Origin: Alicyclobacillus_A sp963788285
Lineage (GTDB): Bacteria > Bacillota > Bacilli > Alicyclobacillales > Alicyclobacillaceae
Assembly: GCA_963788285.1 (NCBI GenBank)
Contig: CAWBGB010000012.1
Span: 310,001 to 374,000 of the forward strand
DNA: 64,000 nt
Direction of reading: 5' to 3'
The number at the start of each line of letters is the position of its first letter. Position 1 is the first letter of the stretch. The notes beneath the pieces are model-generated. The model did no database searches and was not told the origin of the DNA. It was given only the letters and a program-made list of their open reading frames with translations. Position numbers and translations under genes: made by a program. Positions 33,943 through 43,369 of this stretch are shown one piece after another.

Positions 33943-34221
33943 TCACGCTTCTGGTTCGGCCGCCTGCGGTGCGGGTTCAACGACTCGCATCACCGCGCGC
34001 GGATCCATGTCCAAATCAACGCCGTCGGCAACATTCACGCGTAAAATGTCATCCTGTACAGACACAACACGACCGTAAATCCCCGAAGTGGTCATGATTT
34101 TCGCGCCAGGGCCCATGCTTTGCATCATTTGCTGACGCTGTTTCTGCTGCCTGCGCTGAGGCAGAATGAGCAGCGCGTAAAATACCACTAACATGACAAC
34201 AATCAGTATAATGTTGCCCAA
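33943..34221 (-). CDS. yajC: Preprotein translocase subunit YajC
   Basis: A 92-residue accessory subunit of the SecDF complex. One N-terminal helix (IILIVVMLVVFYALLIL) is followed by the family's PQRRQQKQRQQMM and a basic-to-acidic soluble domain with GAKIMTTSGIYGRVVSVQDD. It lies two bases after tgt, so the queA-tgt-yajC order of Bacilli is kept. Confidence 0.95.
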   Translation of the reverse strand: MGNIILIVVMLVVFYALLILPQRRQQKQRQQMMQSMGPGAKIMTTSGIYGRVVSVQDDILRVNVADGVDLDMDPRAVMRVVEPAPQAAEPEA

Positions 34222-34223
34222 AC

Positions 34224-35372
34224 TTACACTTCCTTTCCCGCGTTTCTATCATTATACCCGTACCGTTCATAAAATTCCTTCTTGTACTCCGGGAACCGGT
34301 TCTGTTCAATGGCCTCCCGAATCCGCTCCATTGTCTTCAACAGGAAGTACAGGTTGTGGTACGTAGTCAATCGGATACCTAGGACTTCTTCGGCCTTGAT
34401 GAGGTGACGGATGTACGCGCGCGTGAACGTCTGGCAGACTTTGCAGTCGCAGTCTTCGTCCAGCGGCCGCATATCGTTGGCATACGTCGCATTGCGGATG
34501 ACCAGCTTCCCCTGTGACGTCAACACCGTTCCGTTCCTTGCGATTCGAGTCGGCAGCACGCAGTCGAACATATCGATGCCCCGTTCAACACCTTCAAACA
34601 AATCATCCGGAGAACCGACTCCCATGAGGTAACGCGGTTTGTCGACCGGGAGCAACGGGGTGGTAAATTCGAGAATTTCGTACATGAGCGGCTTGGGCTC
34701 ACCCACGCTCAGTCCTCCTACAGCGTAGCCGGGAAGGTCCATGTCCACCAACGCCTCCGCTGCCGCCTTGCGCAAATCTCGATATTCGCCGCCTTGGACA
34801 ATCCCAAACAGCGCCTGTTCCTGCGGCCGGGCATGCGCCGCCTGGCAACGCTTCGCCCAATCCAGCGTACGTCGTAATGACACTTCCAGGTATTCTCGCG
34901 ACGCGGGATATGGAGGACATTCATCGAACGCCATAATGATATCGGCGCCCAACGCGTTTTCAATTTGCATCACCGTCTCCGGTGAAAAGAAGCGAGGACT
35001 GCCGTCAAGGTGCGAGCGGAACTGGACACCTTCGTCCGTGATTTTGCGCAAATCCGACAAACTGAACACCTGAAACCCGCCGCTGTCCGTCAAAATCGCA
35101 CCGTTCCACTGCATAAACGAGTGCAGTCCACCGGCTGCGCGCACCAATTCTTCACCCGGGCGCAAGTGCAGATGGTACGTGTTGGACAGGATAATGCCGG
35201 CGCCGATTTCGGCTAGTTCCCACGGTGCCATGGTCTTGACCGTCGCCTGGGTCCCCACGGGCATGAATACGGGGGTTTCAATTGTCCCGTGCGGCGTGTG
35301 GACGCGTCCTCGCCGAGCCATGGTTCTCGAACATCGATGCAATAACTCATACCGAACTGGCGGATGTGACAA
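34224..35372 (-). CDS. tgt: Queuine tRNA-guanine transglycosylase
   Basis: Swaps guanine-34 for preQ1 in GUN-anticodon tRNAs. The 382-residue TIM-barrel protein has TPVFMPVGTQATVK, the nucleophile region GIDMFDCVLPTR, LTDSGGFQVFSL, and the zinc site CDCKVC with the later His in TYHNL. TTG 35372 follows AGGAGGG by six bases, so the reading overlaps the queA end by 26 bases; an upstream codon at 35408 has no site. Confidence 0.95.
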   Translation of the reverse strand: MSHPPVRYELLHRCSRTMARRGRVHTPHGTIETPVFMPVGTQATVKTMAPWELAEIGAGIILSNTYHLHLRPGEELVRAAGGLHSFMQWNGAILTDSGGFQVFSLSDLRKITDEGVQFRSHLDGSPRFFSPETVMQIENALGADIIMAFDECPPYPASREYLEVSLRRTLDWAKRCQAAHARPQEQALFGIVQGGEYRDLRKAAAEALVDMDLPGYAVGGLSVGEPKPLMYEILEFTTPLLPVDKPRYLMGVGSPDDLFEGVERGIDMFDCVLPTRIARNGTVLTSQGKLVIRNATYANDMRPLDEDCDCKVCQTFTRAYIRHLIKAEEVLGIRLTTYHNLYFLLKTMERIREAIEQNRFPEYKKEFYERYGYNDRNAGKEV

Positions 35373-36444
35373 GGTCAGCCCTCCTGGTGATGAACATTGC
35401 GTCTCCAAAGCTAAAAAATCGATAACGTTGTGCCACCGCTTCGCGATAAGCGGCCAATGTAAATTCCTTTCCCATCATGGCCGCAACCAACATGAGCAAC
35501 GTGGACTTCGGCAAGTGAAAATTGGTAATCAATGCATCCACCACTTTGAACTCGTACCCAGGGTAAATGAAGATCCCGGTCTCGCCACGTCCTGCTCGGA
35601 TCTCGCCGCTCTGGCCAGCGCTCTCGAGCGTGCGTAGCGCCGTCGTTCCTACGGCTATCACCCGGCGACCGTCCGCTTTTGCCTGGGCCACCGCACGGGC
35701 TGTGTCCTCCGTCACTTCGTAGGTTTCCGTGTGCATCACGTGTTTCTCGACTTCCTGCACTTGAACCGGTCGAAATGTTCCAATCCCCACATGCAACGTC
35801 ACGAAGCACGTCTCCACCCCAGCCTGGCGCACTTTCGCCAACAGGTCATTCGTAAAATGCAGCCCGGCGGTCGGCGCGGCGACGGACCCTGCTGGTTCTG
35901 CGTATACCGTTTGGTAGCGTGACGGTTCTTTCAGGGGAGTCTGTATGTATGGAGGAAGCGGAATGGTTCCATATGCTTGCAAAAAGTCGTCGAACGATCC
36001 GGCCACTTCGAAGCGAACAAGGCGCAATCCCCCGTCCAGTACGTCCGTGACCACCGCGAAATTTGCTGGCTCAACGTCAACCGTGACGGCGTCTTGCGCA
36101 GGCTTACGGAACACAATCTTGGTCCCCGGTTTCAGGCGTTTCGCCGGTTTTGCCATCGCCTCCCACTCCACGTCTGAGCGTGGGCGCGTCAACAACAGTT
36201 CCACGTTCGCTCCAGTGTCGAATTTCTTGCCGTAAAGTCGAGCGGGAATCACCTTGGAGTTGTTGAATACGAGCAGGTCTCCAGCGCGCAGGTATTCCAG
36301 CAGACGGCGAAATTCGCTGTGGACGATGTTCTGTGCGACCGGGTCCACCACCATTAATCGCGAATCTTCGCGATGTTCCAGAGGCGCTTGCGCAATCAGT
36401 TCTTCCGGCAAGTCGTAATGAAATTCTTCAACCAGCACTCTCAT
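35347..36444 (-). CDS. queA: S-adenosylmethionine:tRNA ribosyltransferase-isomerase
   Basis: Builds epoxyqueuosine by transferring the ribosyl part of SAM onto preQ1-tRNA. 365 residues with the classical landmarks: FHYDLPEELIAQAPLEHRE, GDLLVFNNSKVIPARLYG, SVAAPTAGLHFTNDLL and VIAVGTTALRTLES. Being next to tgt marks it as the true queuosine enzyme, in contrast to the paralogue at 7079-8146. ATG 36444 follows AAAGGTGA. Confidence 0.96.
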   Translation of the reverse strand: MRVLVEEFHYDLPEELIAQAPLEHREDSRLMVVDPVAQNIVHSEFRRLLEYLRAGDLLVFNNSKVIPARLYGKKFDTGANVELLLTRPRSDVEWEAMAKPAKRLKPGTKIVFRKPAQDAVTVDVEPANFAVVTDVLDGGLRLVRFEVAGSFDDFLQAYGTIPLPPYIQTPLKEPSRYQTVYAEPAGSVAAPTAGLHFTNDLLAKVRQAGVETCFVTLHVGIGTFRPVQVQEVEKHVMHTETYEVTEDTARAVAQAKADGRRVIAVGTTALRTLESAGQSGEIRAGRGETGIFIYPGYEFKVVDALITNFHLPKSTLLMLVAAMMGKEFTLAAYREAVAQRYRFFSFGDAMFITRRADLVTSASSV

Positions 36445-36583
36445 TCACCTTTCAATGTGTACGTGCGGGTCTTATTATACGCGAATGCAGACAATGTCCA
36501 AAATCAGTGGCGCGTGCAGTGCCCACATGCAAAACGGACACCCGCACCCGCTGGCGTCCGTTGGTATGTATCGAATAAATGAT

Positions 36584-37957
36584 TTAATGATTCCGTAGTA
36601 CACCGAATAAACCATCGAGCAGTCCACCGTAATTTGAGTCGTGTCTAGACTCGTTGTTTAACTTGTGGCAGGGCCCAGTCTTCTGCTCCTTCTCATCGTC
36701 CGCTCGGATATCATTCCATAGCCTGTCCGTGTTGACATGCTGAATGCCCTTGTTGTCATTTTTCGAGCCACACGATTGCTCATGTACCTGCGAACCGACG
36801 CCTGGCAGCAGGGGACCACCTAGGGGGACAGTGATCACACTGTTCCCCAGATGTACGGTGACACTGTACCCTGTATCTGGCGCCTTATGCGAAGCCTGGT
36901 TGTCCTTCCCGGTTTCTTCCCCTTTGCCGGGACGATTCGAGGATTGACCGCCACCTGCCTGTTGACCACCGACGGTCTGCGCAAGTGAATCCTTGTGTCC
37001 CGGAGTATTCTCAGTTGCTGGCCGATTGCTGGAAACCATTTCACCAGGGGCATGGCCCTGGCTCGGAACTGCGTTACTTGTGACAATCGAAGGTGTAGAA
37101 ATCTGCAGTTGTTTCAGCCATTTTTCAACTTGTGCAGCATCGTTGGAACTGAGCACTTGCATCGCTGATTTCGACTTGCTGCTCGACAGGATGCTAATGA
37201 GTGTTTCACCCTGCAACTGGTCCAAACTGACCGACTGTCCTTCGGTAGTCGCAATCAGGTATGCAGCCAATTTCCCAGGTGATATGTCCGCCTGATTCGC
37301 CGCGCTCCAAATCATGTTCGACAGCCCCAGCGCATACACCTTCGGGTGATGTTTCTGCACCTGTGGATTGCTGTAGATGGCCGACTGCACGTCTTGCTCG
37401 GCTAGTGTCGCAATTTTTTCGACCGTCTGGTCCACCGTCGCGTTGGACTGCGCCGGTGCTGCCGAAATCAGGATGGTGTCAGCGTCCGGCAACATGCCAT
37501 CCTCTGCAGCGGCACTGAGCACGTCTGTGACAGCACGCTTTAATGTTTCGCCTTTCAGTTTCAACTGGGACACCAATCGTTGGCCATCTGCATTAATCCC
37601 CGTCGCGTCAATGACCACCATGTCCGAATTGACAGTCATGGCCACGCTGGGATTGATGTCGATGGAAACGCGCGCATACGCTTCCACGGGGTGCTCCACG
37701 CCGACGCTCCACCACGCACCGGCTGCGATGGCGAGACATGCTGCAGCCCCCGCGATCCCAACTCGGTACCAGATTCCAGAAAACCCCCAGCGCCGTGCTC
37801 TCGCTCCACGGTTCGGGACGGCATCTTGGGACTCCCAGGAAACCTCACTGCCCACAGACATGTCGGCACTGCGCGGCAACCTGCAAAATTCCCCGTCCGC
37901 AGATAACACCACTGCGGAATCCACCGTCAAATCCATCACAATCCCTCGACGGCGCAT
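36584..37957 (-). CDS. rsgI: RsgI-type anti-sigma-I factor
   Basis: A 457-residue single-span membrane protein. The first 50 residues form the cytosolic RsgI anti-sigma domain (MRRRGIVMDLTVDSAVVLSA), a helix follows at about 65-85 (GIAGAAACLAIAAGAWW), and then the conserved outer segment YARVSIDINPSVAMTVN. Its DINPS matches the site where related RsgI proteins are cleaved. The outer region ends in a Gln/Ser/Gly-rich linker and a short His/Asn tail, not a carbohydrate-binding domain. It lies 15 bases after sigI. Its signal is unknown. Confidence 0.88.
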   Translation of the reverse strand: MRRRGIVMDLTVDSAVVLSADGEFCRLPRSADMSVGSEVSWESQDAVPNRGARARRWGFSGIWYRVGIAGAAACLAIAAGAWWSVGVEHPVEAYARVSIDINPSVAMTVNSDMVVIDATGINADGQRLVSQLKLKGETLKRAVTDVLSAAAEDGMLPDADTILISAAPAQSNATVDQTVEKIATLAEQDVQSAIYSNPQVQKHHPKVYALGLSNMIWSAANQADISPGKLAAYLIATTEGQSVSLDQLQGETLISILSSSKSKSAMQVLSSNDAAQVEKWLKQLQISTPSIVTSNAVPSQGHAPGEMVSSNRPATENTPGHKDSLAQTVGGQQAGGGQSSNRPGKGEETGKDNQASHKAPDTGYSVTVHLGNSVITVPLGGPLLPGVGSQVHEQSCGSKNDNKGIQHVNTDRLWNDIRADDEKEQKTGPCHKLNNESRHDSNYGGLLDGLFGVLRNH

Positions 37958-37972
37958 CCTTGCCCCCCCTCT

Positions 37973-38719
37973 CTACTCGGAAATGAATGACTGCAGGTGC
38001 TGAAAATCTCCGCACAGCAGCAAGACCACGGCGAGGATGTACTTTCGTTGGCGCTCCATTGTCTTTCTCGAGACACCGACGCGGTCCTCCAAGGCTTTCA
38101 GAGGCAACGCTTTTTTCTCGAGGACGTATTCACGAAGTTCTGCGTCGTCTGCGACGGTCCGCGCAACCTGAATGGCGTGTGCACGCGCATCGGCGTGTTT
38201 CGGTGACAAATCCACAAGTTCGCTGAACGACAGTCCGTAGTCACGCAAACGTTCCGCGTACTCCGTAATCTCCAGGCGGCGCGCCTCCTGTTCTTCAGCC
38301 CGCTGGTGAACTGCGATGGAAGTCTGCACTTCCACGTAGTTCGTCACGTTGTCTTCATCGTCGACAACATCGAACTCGGTCCAGGGCACTGCCCTCGACT
38401 GGGTCCGTTGTGTCCGGAAGTGGTCAATCAGACGGCGTCGGATGATGGTTTCCGCAAATCCGAGGAAATTGACGTTCCGCTCCGGATTATATCTGTCGAT
38501 GGCTTCGTTCATCGCAAGCAAGGCCACACTATACTCGTCATCCCGTCCCCGCTCAATGTACCGCCTCGAGGCCTGCGAGGCGATGCGCAGCACGAATGGA
38601 GAGTACGTGTCAATCAAGGCGTTGCGGGCGTCCTCATCCCCCGCCTGGGCTTGCTGAAGCAACATATCCAGTTGAAGGCTGTCCTCGGTGTTCTTGCGGC
38701 GAAAGAGCAATCCACGCAC
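37973..38719 (-). CDS. sigI: RNA polymerase sigma-I factor
   Basis: A 248-residue alternative sigma factor used for heat and cell-wall stress in Bacilli. It has the sigma region 2 DEYSVALLAMNEAIDRYNPER and NFLGFAETIIRRRLIDHFR, and the sigma-I C-terminal domain with LEDRVGVSRKTMERQRKYIL. GTG 38719 lies five bases after GAGGTGG. It is followed directly by rsgI, the usual two-gene operon. Confidence 0.92.
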   Translation of the reverse strand: MRGLLFRRKNTEDSLQLDMLLQQAQAGDEDARNALIDTYSPFVLRIASQASRRYIERGRDDEYSVALLAMNEAIDRYNPERNVNFLGFAETIIRRRLIDHFRTQRTQSRAVPWTEFDVVDDEDNVTNYVEVQTSIAVHQRAEEQEARRLEITEYAERLRDYGLSFSELVDLSPKHADARAHAIQVARTVADDAELREYVLEKKALPLKALEDRVGVSRKTMERQRKYILAVVLLLCGDFQHLQSFISE

Positions 38720-38794
38720 GCATTCCACCTCGCTCCACAATTTTCGTTCTCAACGCAGCGTTTGTTGGGGTCGCAGCTCGCGCGGGAAATCTGT

Positions 38795-39811
38795 TCATTC
38801 TACATCTCCACCAATCCGCTCTGGGACAGGGTATTTCAAGTGTTGATACGCGCGCACTGTGGCAATTCGGCCACGCGGTGTACGTTGTATCAAGCCCATT
38901 TGAATTAAATAGGGTTCATAGACATCTTCAATCGTACCAGACTCTTCACCCACTGCAGCCGCCAAGGTCTCGAGCCCCACCGGACCCCCTCCGAATTTCT
39001 GGATCATCGTCGTCAACACTTTGTAGTCCAGTTCGTCCAGTCCCAGGTCGTCCACGTGGAGTTTGCCGAGCGCTCGGGAAGCAATCTCCTTTGTGAGAAC
39101 GGCGGCGCGTTCAACCTGGACAAAGTCGCGCACCCGCTTCAGCAAGCGGTTTGCAATTCTCGGCGTCCCTCGTGACCGACGGGCAATTTCGGCCGCAGCC
39201 TCGTCGTCCATTGGAAGCCGCAGGATATCACCGGTGCGTCGGATAATTTTTGTTAAATCTTCGACGGTGTAATAGTCCAAATGTGCAATCACACCAAACC
39301 GATCTCGCAGCGGCGCCGACAACAGACCTGCTCGCGTGGTGGCACCAATCAGCGTAAACGGCGGCAAGTCCAAGCGTACGGAACGCGCGCTCGGCCCCTT
39401 GCCAATCATAATATCAATGGCGTAATCCTCCATGGCTGGATAGAGCACTTCTTCCACAGCTCGCGATAACCTGTGAATTTCGTCAATGAACAGGACATCG
39501 CCGGGCTGCAGGTTCGTCAACAACGCAGCAAGATCGCCCGGTCTTTCGATGGCAGGCCCCGACGTGATACGGATATGTACGCCCAGTTCATTTGCAATAA
39601 TCATCGAAAGCGACGTCTTGCCGAGCCCAGGTGGTCCATAAAGCAACACGTGGTCGAGTGATTCGGACCTCTCCTTGGCCGCCTCGATAAAGACGCGCAA
39701 GTTGTCCTTGATTTTATCTTGACCGATGTAATCGTCCAAAAAGCGAGGCCGAAGGGATTCAAATGTAGCGTCCTCGCCACTCCAATCCGCAGAAATCACT
39801 CGTTCAGTCAA
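38795..39811 (-). CDS. ruvB: Holliday junction branch migration helicase RuvB
   Basis: AAA+ motor that drives branch migration with RuvA. The 338-residue protein has Walker A GPPGLGKT (59-66), Walker B FIDEIHRLSR, sensor GATTRAG and the C-terminal winged helix with GTIEDVYEPYLIQMG and RTPRGR. It lies 64 bases after ruvA. Confidence 0.98.
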   Translation of the reverse strand: MTERVISADWSGEDATFESLRPRFLDDYIGQDKIKDNLRVFIEAAKERSESLDHVLLYGPPGLGKTSLSMIIANELGVHIRITSGPAIERPGDLAALLTNLQPGDVLFIDEIHRLSRAVEEVLYPAMEDYAIDIMIGKGPSARSVRLDLPPFTLIGATTRAGLLSAPLRDRFGVIAHLDYYTVEDLTKIIRRTGDILRLPMDDEAAAEIARRSRGTPRIANRLLKRVRDFVQVERAAVLTKEIASRALGKLHVDDLGLDELDYKVLTTMIQKFGGGPVGLETLAAAVGEESGTIEDVYEPYLIQMGLIQRTPRGRIATVRAYQHLKYPVPERIGGDVE

Positions 39812-39875
39812 ACGTCATTCCCTCCATCTTGCGCCCTCGGGTGGTCCCAACCGTAAGTTCTCGACAGTGCAAAGG

Positions 39876-40490
39876 TCAGCCAGACATCCTCTGTAGACAC
39901 AGTCGCAACGCGTCTTCAACGGCAATGGATGGCGCTTCTGAGAGGACTTGACGCACTTGCTCCGCAGCTTGCCTTTCATTATAGCCAAGGCTCACCAATG
40001 CCTCAATGACGTCCCGTTCGACACGGCTCGTCTCCGTCGCGGCGGACGCAGCGACCTCCTTGCGAGACGTTGTCCGTGAAACGCGCCACATATCTTCCAA
40101 TTTGTCCTTCAGTTCCACGACCAGCCGCGCCGCGGTCTTCTTCCCGACACCAGGTAGTCGACAGAGCGTGTCGACATCCTCAGCGTAGATGGCTTCCGCA
40201 AACTCAGCGCCGCTGATGCCGGACAGAATTTGCAAGGCTCCCTTGGGGCCGATTCCCGACACGCCAATCAGCAGTTCAAACCAGTTTCGGTCGTCTTCCG
40301 TGGGAAATCCGTACAGCAAGATTGCGTCTTCCCGCACGGCCTGGTAGGTGAATAAAAACACTTCCTGGCCGCTTTGCAGACTATCCGCAACCTTTTGCGC
40401 CACAAATGCACGATAGCCAACACCGTGCACGTCGACGTCAACATAACCTTCCCCAACCGTATGTGCGATGCCGCGCAGAAACGCAATCAC
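39876..40490 (-). CDS. ruvA: Holliday junction branch migration protein RuvA
   Basis: 204 residues: N-terminal OB fold (MIAFLRGIAHTVGEGYVDVD), two helix-hairpin-helix motifs (GVSGIGPKGALQIL and LPGVGKKTAARLVVELKDK), and the mobile C-terminal UBA-like domain (EALVSLGYNERQA) that contacts RuvB. It overlaps ruvC by four bases. Confidence 0.97.
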   Translation of the reverse strand: MIAFLRGIAHTVGEGYVDVDVHGVGYRAFVAQKVADSLQSGQEVFLFTYQAVREDAILLYGFPTEDDRNWFELLIGVSGIGPKGALQILSGISGAEFAEAIYAEDVDTLCRLPGVGKKTAARLVVELKDKLEDMWRVSRTTSRKEVAASAATETSRVERDVIEALVSLGYNERQAAEQVRQVLSEAPSIAVEDALRLCLQRMSG

Positions 40491-41038
40491 GGCTTGACAC
40501 CCCTTCCGTAGTTCACCGTGCGCGACCGAGGGGATGCCACGCGCTCTACCAAGTTCAACATGGGTGCCGAGTGCGCATGCGTAATCGCAACGGCCAACGC
40601 ATCGGCTGTGTCGTCCGGCTTCGGCACGGTGGCCAGGTTGAGTAACACCCGAACCATTTCCTGTACCTGTTTCTTATCCGCCTTTCCGTACCCTGTCACG
40701 GCCATTTTCACCTGCATCGGCGTGTACTCGGCCATCGCCAGCCCCGCTTCCACTCCCGCCAACAGAGCGACACCTCGGGCTTGTCCGACGACGAACGCCG
40801 TGGTTGTATTTCGATTGAAAAATAGTTCTTCGACAGCCATCACGTGGGGGTGATATTCCACCATGATGTGCCGCAAATCCTGATATATCTTTTGAAGACG
40901 CTGAGCAACCGACCATTCCGGCGGCGTCTCGATACAACCGTAATCAATGGCCTCAGTCCGATTTCCAGCCACGGCCACAACACCGTATCCCATTCGTGCA
41001 ATACCAGGGTCAATTCCAATGATGCGCTGTTCGTTCAT
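40487..41038 (-). CDS. ruvC: Crossover junction endodeoxyribonuclease RuvC
   Basis: Resolves Holliday junctions. 183 residues with the acidic catalytic set: Asp10 in IGIDPGIARMGYG, Glu in AVEELFFNRNTT, and Asp in KPDDTADALAVAI. B. subtilis uses RecU in place of RuvC, so the ruvC-ruvA-ruvB order sets this organism apart from it. The IS element lies about 120 bases upstream. Confidence 0.96.
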   Translation of the reverse strand: MNEQRIIGIDPGIARMGYGVVAVAGNRTEAIDYGCIETPPEWSVAQRLQKIYQDLRHIMVEYHPHVMAVEELFFNRNTTTAFVVGQARGVALLAGVEAGLAMAEYTPMQVKMAVTGYGKADKKQVQEMVRVLLNLATVPKPDDTADALAVAITHAHSAPMLNLVERVASPRSRTVNYGRGVKP

Positions 41039-41159
41039 TTGCAGGTCCTCCCTACGCTATACGACTTCGCGTTTGGGATCAAGAAATCCTACTTGACGAG
41101 TCTTACTAGACAGGAAACGTACGACCCACGGCGGGTTGTCGAACACCCCGCTGAAACCA

Positions 41160-41188
41160 AAGGCATCCATTCTACGTAGAATGGATGC
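41160..41188. repeat. Left direct repeat of a palindromic IS target
   Basis: A 29-base copy, identical to 42702-42730, whose core CCATTCTACGTAGAATGG is a perfect inverted repeat. On the minus strand it is followed by CCTTTGGTTT and may once have acted as a terminator. Confidence 0.8.
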
Positions 41189-42701
41189 CCCAGGCTGTGG
41201 AGAAACCCTCGACAGCCTTCAATTCTGTCTGGTAAGTGCAGAAATATCTAATTATGGTATAATATATTTAAATCTTCATAATTTCGATTCTCATCAGTCT
41301 GAATCGAGTTCGCGTCCATCGAAGAACTTGTCCCTGAGGATCACTTGTTGCGTAAAATCAACCGCCACATCGATTTCTCCTTCATCCACGAAAAAGTTCG
41401 TCCATACTACTGTGAAGACAATGGGCGTCCGCCCATCGATCCCGTAGTTCCCTTCAAAATGATCTTCATCGGCTACCTCTACGGCATACGCTCGGAGCGT
41501 CAACTGAAAAAGGAGATTCGCACGAATGTGGCATATCGCTGGTTTTTCGGTCTTAAACTCACGGACCGCGTTCCATACCATACCACCATCAGTCTCAACC
41601 GTTGTACCCGCTTTAAGGACTCAAACATCTTTCAGGAGATCTTTGACGAGATTGTCTCGCAAGCCATGAAACACCGGATGGTGTCTGGTCGTGTCCTTAT
41701 GACCGATTCCACGCACACCAAGGCAAATGCGAACAAGCATCGCTTTAAAGCTCAAGTCGTACACGAACGGACCAAGTACTACCTGAGTGAACTCGACAAA
41801 GCAATTGAGGCGGACAGAATGGCACACCAAAAAAAGCCCTTACGACCGAGGGAGGAGGTGACAGAAGAACGCGAGATTAAGGTCAGCCTGACTGACCTGG
41901 ACAGTGGGTATATGTACCGAGAAGGGAAACCGGAAGGGTTCTACTACCTTGACAACCGTACTGTGGATGCCAAATACAACGTTATCACAGATGTACATAT
42001 TACTCCTGGGAACGTCCACGACTCCGTGCCGTACATTGAACGATTGGAACGGCAAATGGAACGTTTTGAGTCCTAAGTAGAGGCTGTGGCATGGGATTCG
42101 GGATATCTCTCCATGCCTATCTGTCACGCACTGGAGCAAAAGGGAATCTTCGCGGTGATTGGGTACCGGCGATTTCATCCGACGCAAGGTCTGCTCCCGA
42201 AGTGGAAGTTCAAGTTCGATGCGAAAACCAACTCATGTATTTGCCCCGCGAATCACCGACTGACCTACCGTACGACCAATCGTGAAGATCTGTAGGTCCT
42301 GCAGTTTACTGAAACAGTGTACGCGATCAAGATCGAAACAAAAAATAGTCGTACGTCATGTGTGGGAAGACAGTCGACTGCGAGTACAAGAGTATCGCCT
42401 AACCAAATCCGGCAAGCATCTGTACAGGAAACGCAAAGAAACCATTGAACGCAGTTTCGCAGATGCAAAGCAATTACACGGATACCGATATGCAAGGTTC
42501 CGAGGCAGGCGTAAGGTGCTAGAACAAGCACTGATGATGGCAGCCTGCCAGAACACGAAGAAAATCTCCCTTCACCTGGATAGACAATCCAGTTGAGGGG
42601 CGATGTCGCGTTCGTTTGGCACGAATGCGGATTAAAATATGAACTCAAAAAACCAAAAACATTGATAAACAGGCACCGACGCGCCCCTTTATCGACAATC
42701 T
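41189..42701 (+). mobile_element. Degenerate insertion sequence, IS1182-like
   Basis: A 1.5-kb unit bounded by identical 29-base direct repeats. The ends show imperfect inverted repeats: left reads GGCTGTGGAGAAACCCTCGA, right (complement) reads ATTGTCGATAAAGGGGCG. The IS1182 family can make long target duplications and favours palindromic sites, which fits. The single transposase gene is broken, so this copy cannot move by itself. Confidence 0.8.
41300..42596 (+). pseudogene. Broken IS1182-family DDE transposase
   Basis: The protein can be followed across several lesions. The start lies out of frame (FASIEELVPEDHLLRKI follows a TGA at about 41300). An open stretch at 41345-42076 holds VLMTDSTHTKANAN with the first catalytic Asp. 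An in-frame TAA at 42074 separates it from VEAVAWDSGYLSMP, which has the second Asp. A further shift near 42282-42295 leads to ICRSCSLLKQCT and TIERSFADAKQLHGYR with the catalytic Glu. All three acidic residues persist, so decay is recent. Confidence 0.85.
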
Positions 42702-42730
42702 AAGGCATCCATTCTACGTAGAATGGATGC
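42702..42730. repeat. Right direct repeat of a palindromic IS target
   Basis: Second copy of the 29-base palindrome at 41160-41188, directly abutting the right end of the insertion sequence. It lies at the 3' edge of the decayed ABC permease. Confidence 0.8.
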
Positions 42731-42821
42731 TCACGTGTCCTTTGTCTGTTGCAAATCTCAGAATGTGCTTTATCACTGGACGGTTCAACGGTGTAAGGGG
42801 ACGATGCAAGATTGTCCCGCG

Positions 42822-43318
42822 CCTGGATTCGCAACCTTCAGTTGGCCGCCGCAGGAAATGAGGAAAGCGCAGCAAAGCGACCAACAAACCGACCAGGCCA
42901 AACGCCAACAGAACAACCAACGTCTGCCACACGCCGCCGAGAGCGGCGTCTCCCAACGTAATCAGCATCGTGATAGCTCTACCTTGGTTTTCTCCGCGTA
43001 TCCACAGGGACACGGCCAAACCAATGCCTGTTCCGAAAATCGCCAGGCAGAGCACGATGAGACTGATGGCGCTCATCCCAGATTCACGCCAAAGACGAAA
43101 TGTCCGAACCCCAGCACCACGCACTGAATCAAAACCGCAATAATGGCGGGTACCCACATACCCATTAAATACGTGATTGGACGCATCGGAGTGATGTGCA
43201 AACGCGCCAACATTCCCGATTCTTTCCTGCCTATAAAGTTGCGCATTTCCCCGACCCATTGGGACCTAAAATTTCCGACAACGCGGCCGCTGGGAATGGT
43301 GAGATTCAGTGGTTGCAA
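42822..43318 (-). pseudogene. Remnant of an ABC-2 type transporter permease
   Basis: Two frames of one membrane protein. 43318-43073 gives MRNFIGRKESGMLARLHITP and MGMWVPAIIAVLIQCVVLGF; from about 43080 another frame continues MSAISLIVLCLAIFGTGIGL and ITMLITLGDAALGGVW. The N-terminal ABC-2 part is missing and there is no ATPase gene. It follows the intact GntR gene by about 50 bases, the standard position for a YtrA-controlled exporter. Confidence 0.7.
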
Positions 43319-43369
43319 GGCGTATTTCTGTCCGTATTGCTTCTTCTGTGCAGATGACTGCGGCGTCTG

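Noticed and set aside
42723..43127. Plus-strand reading over the ABC permease remnant
   Set aside because: Gln- and Arg-rich composition is typical of an antisense shadow of a membrane protein.
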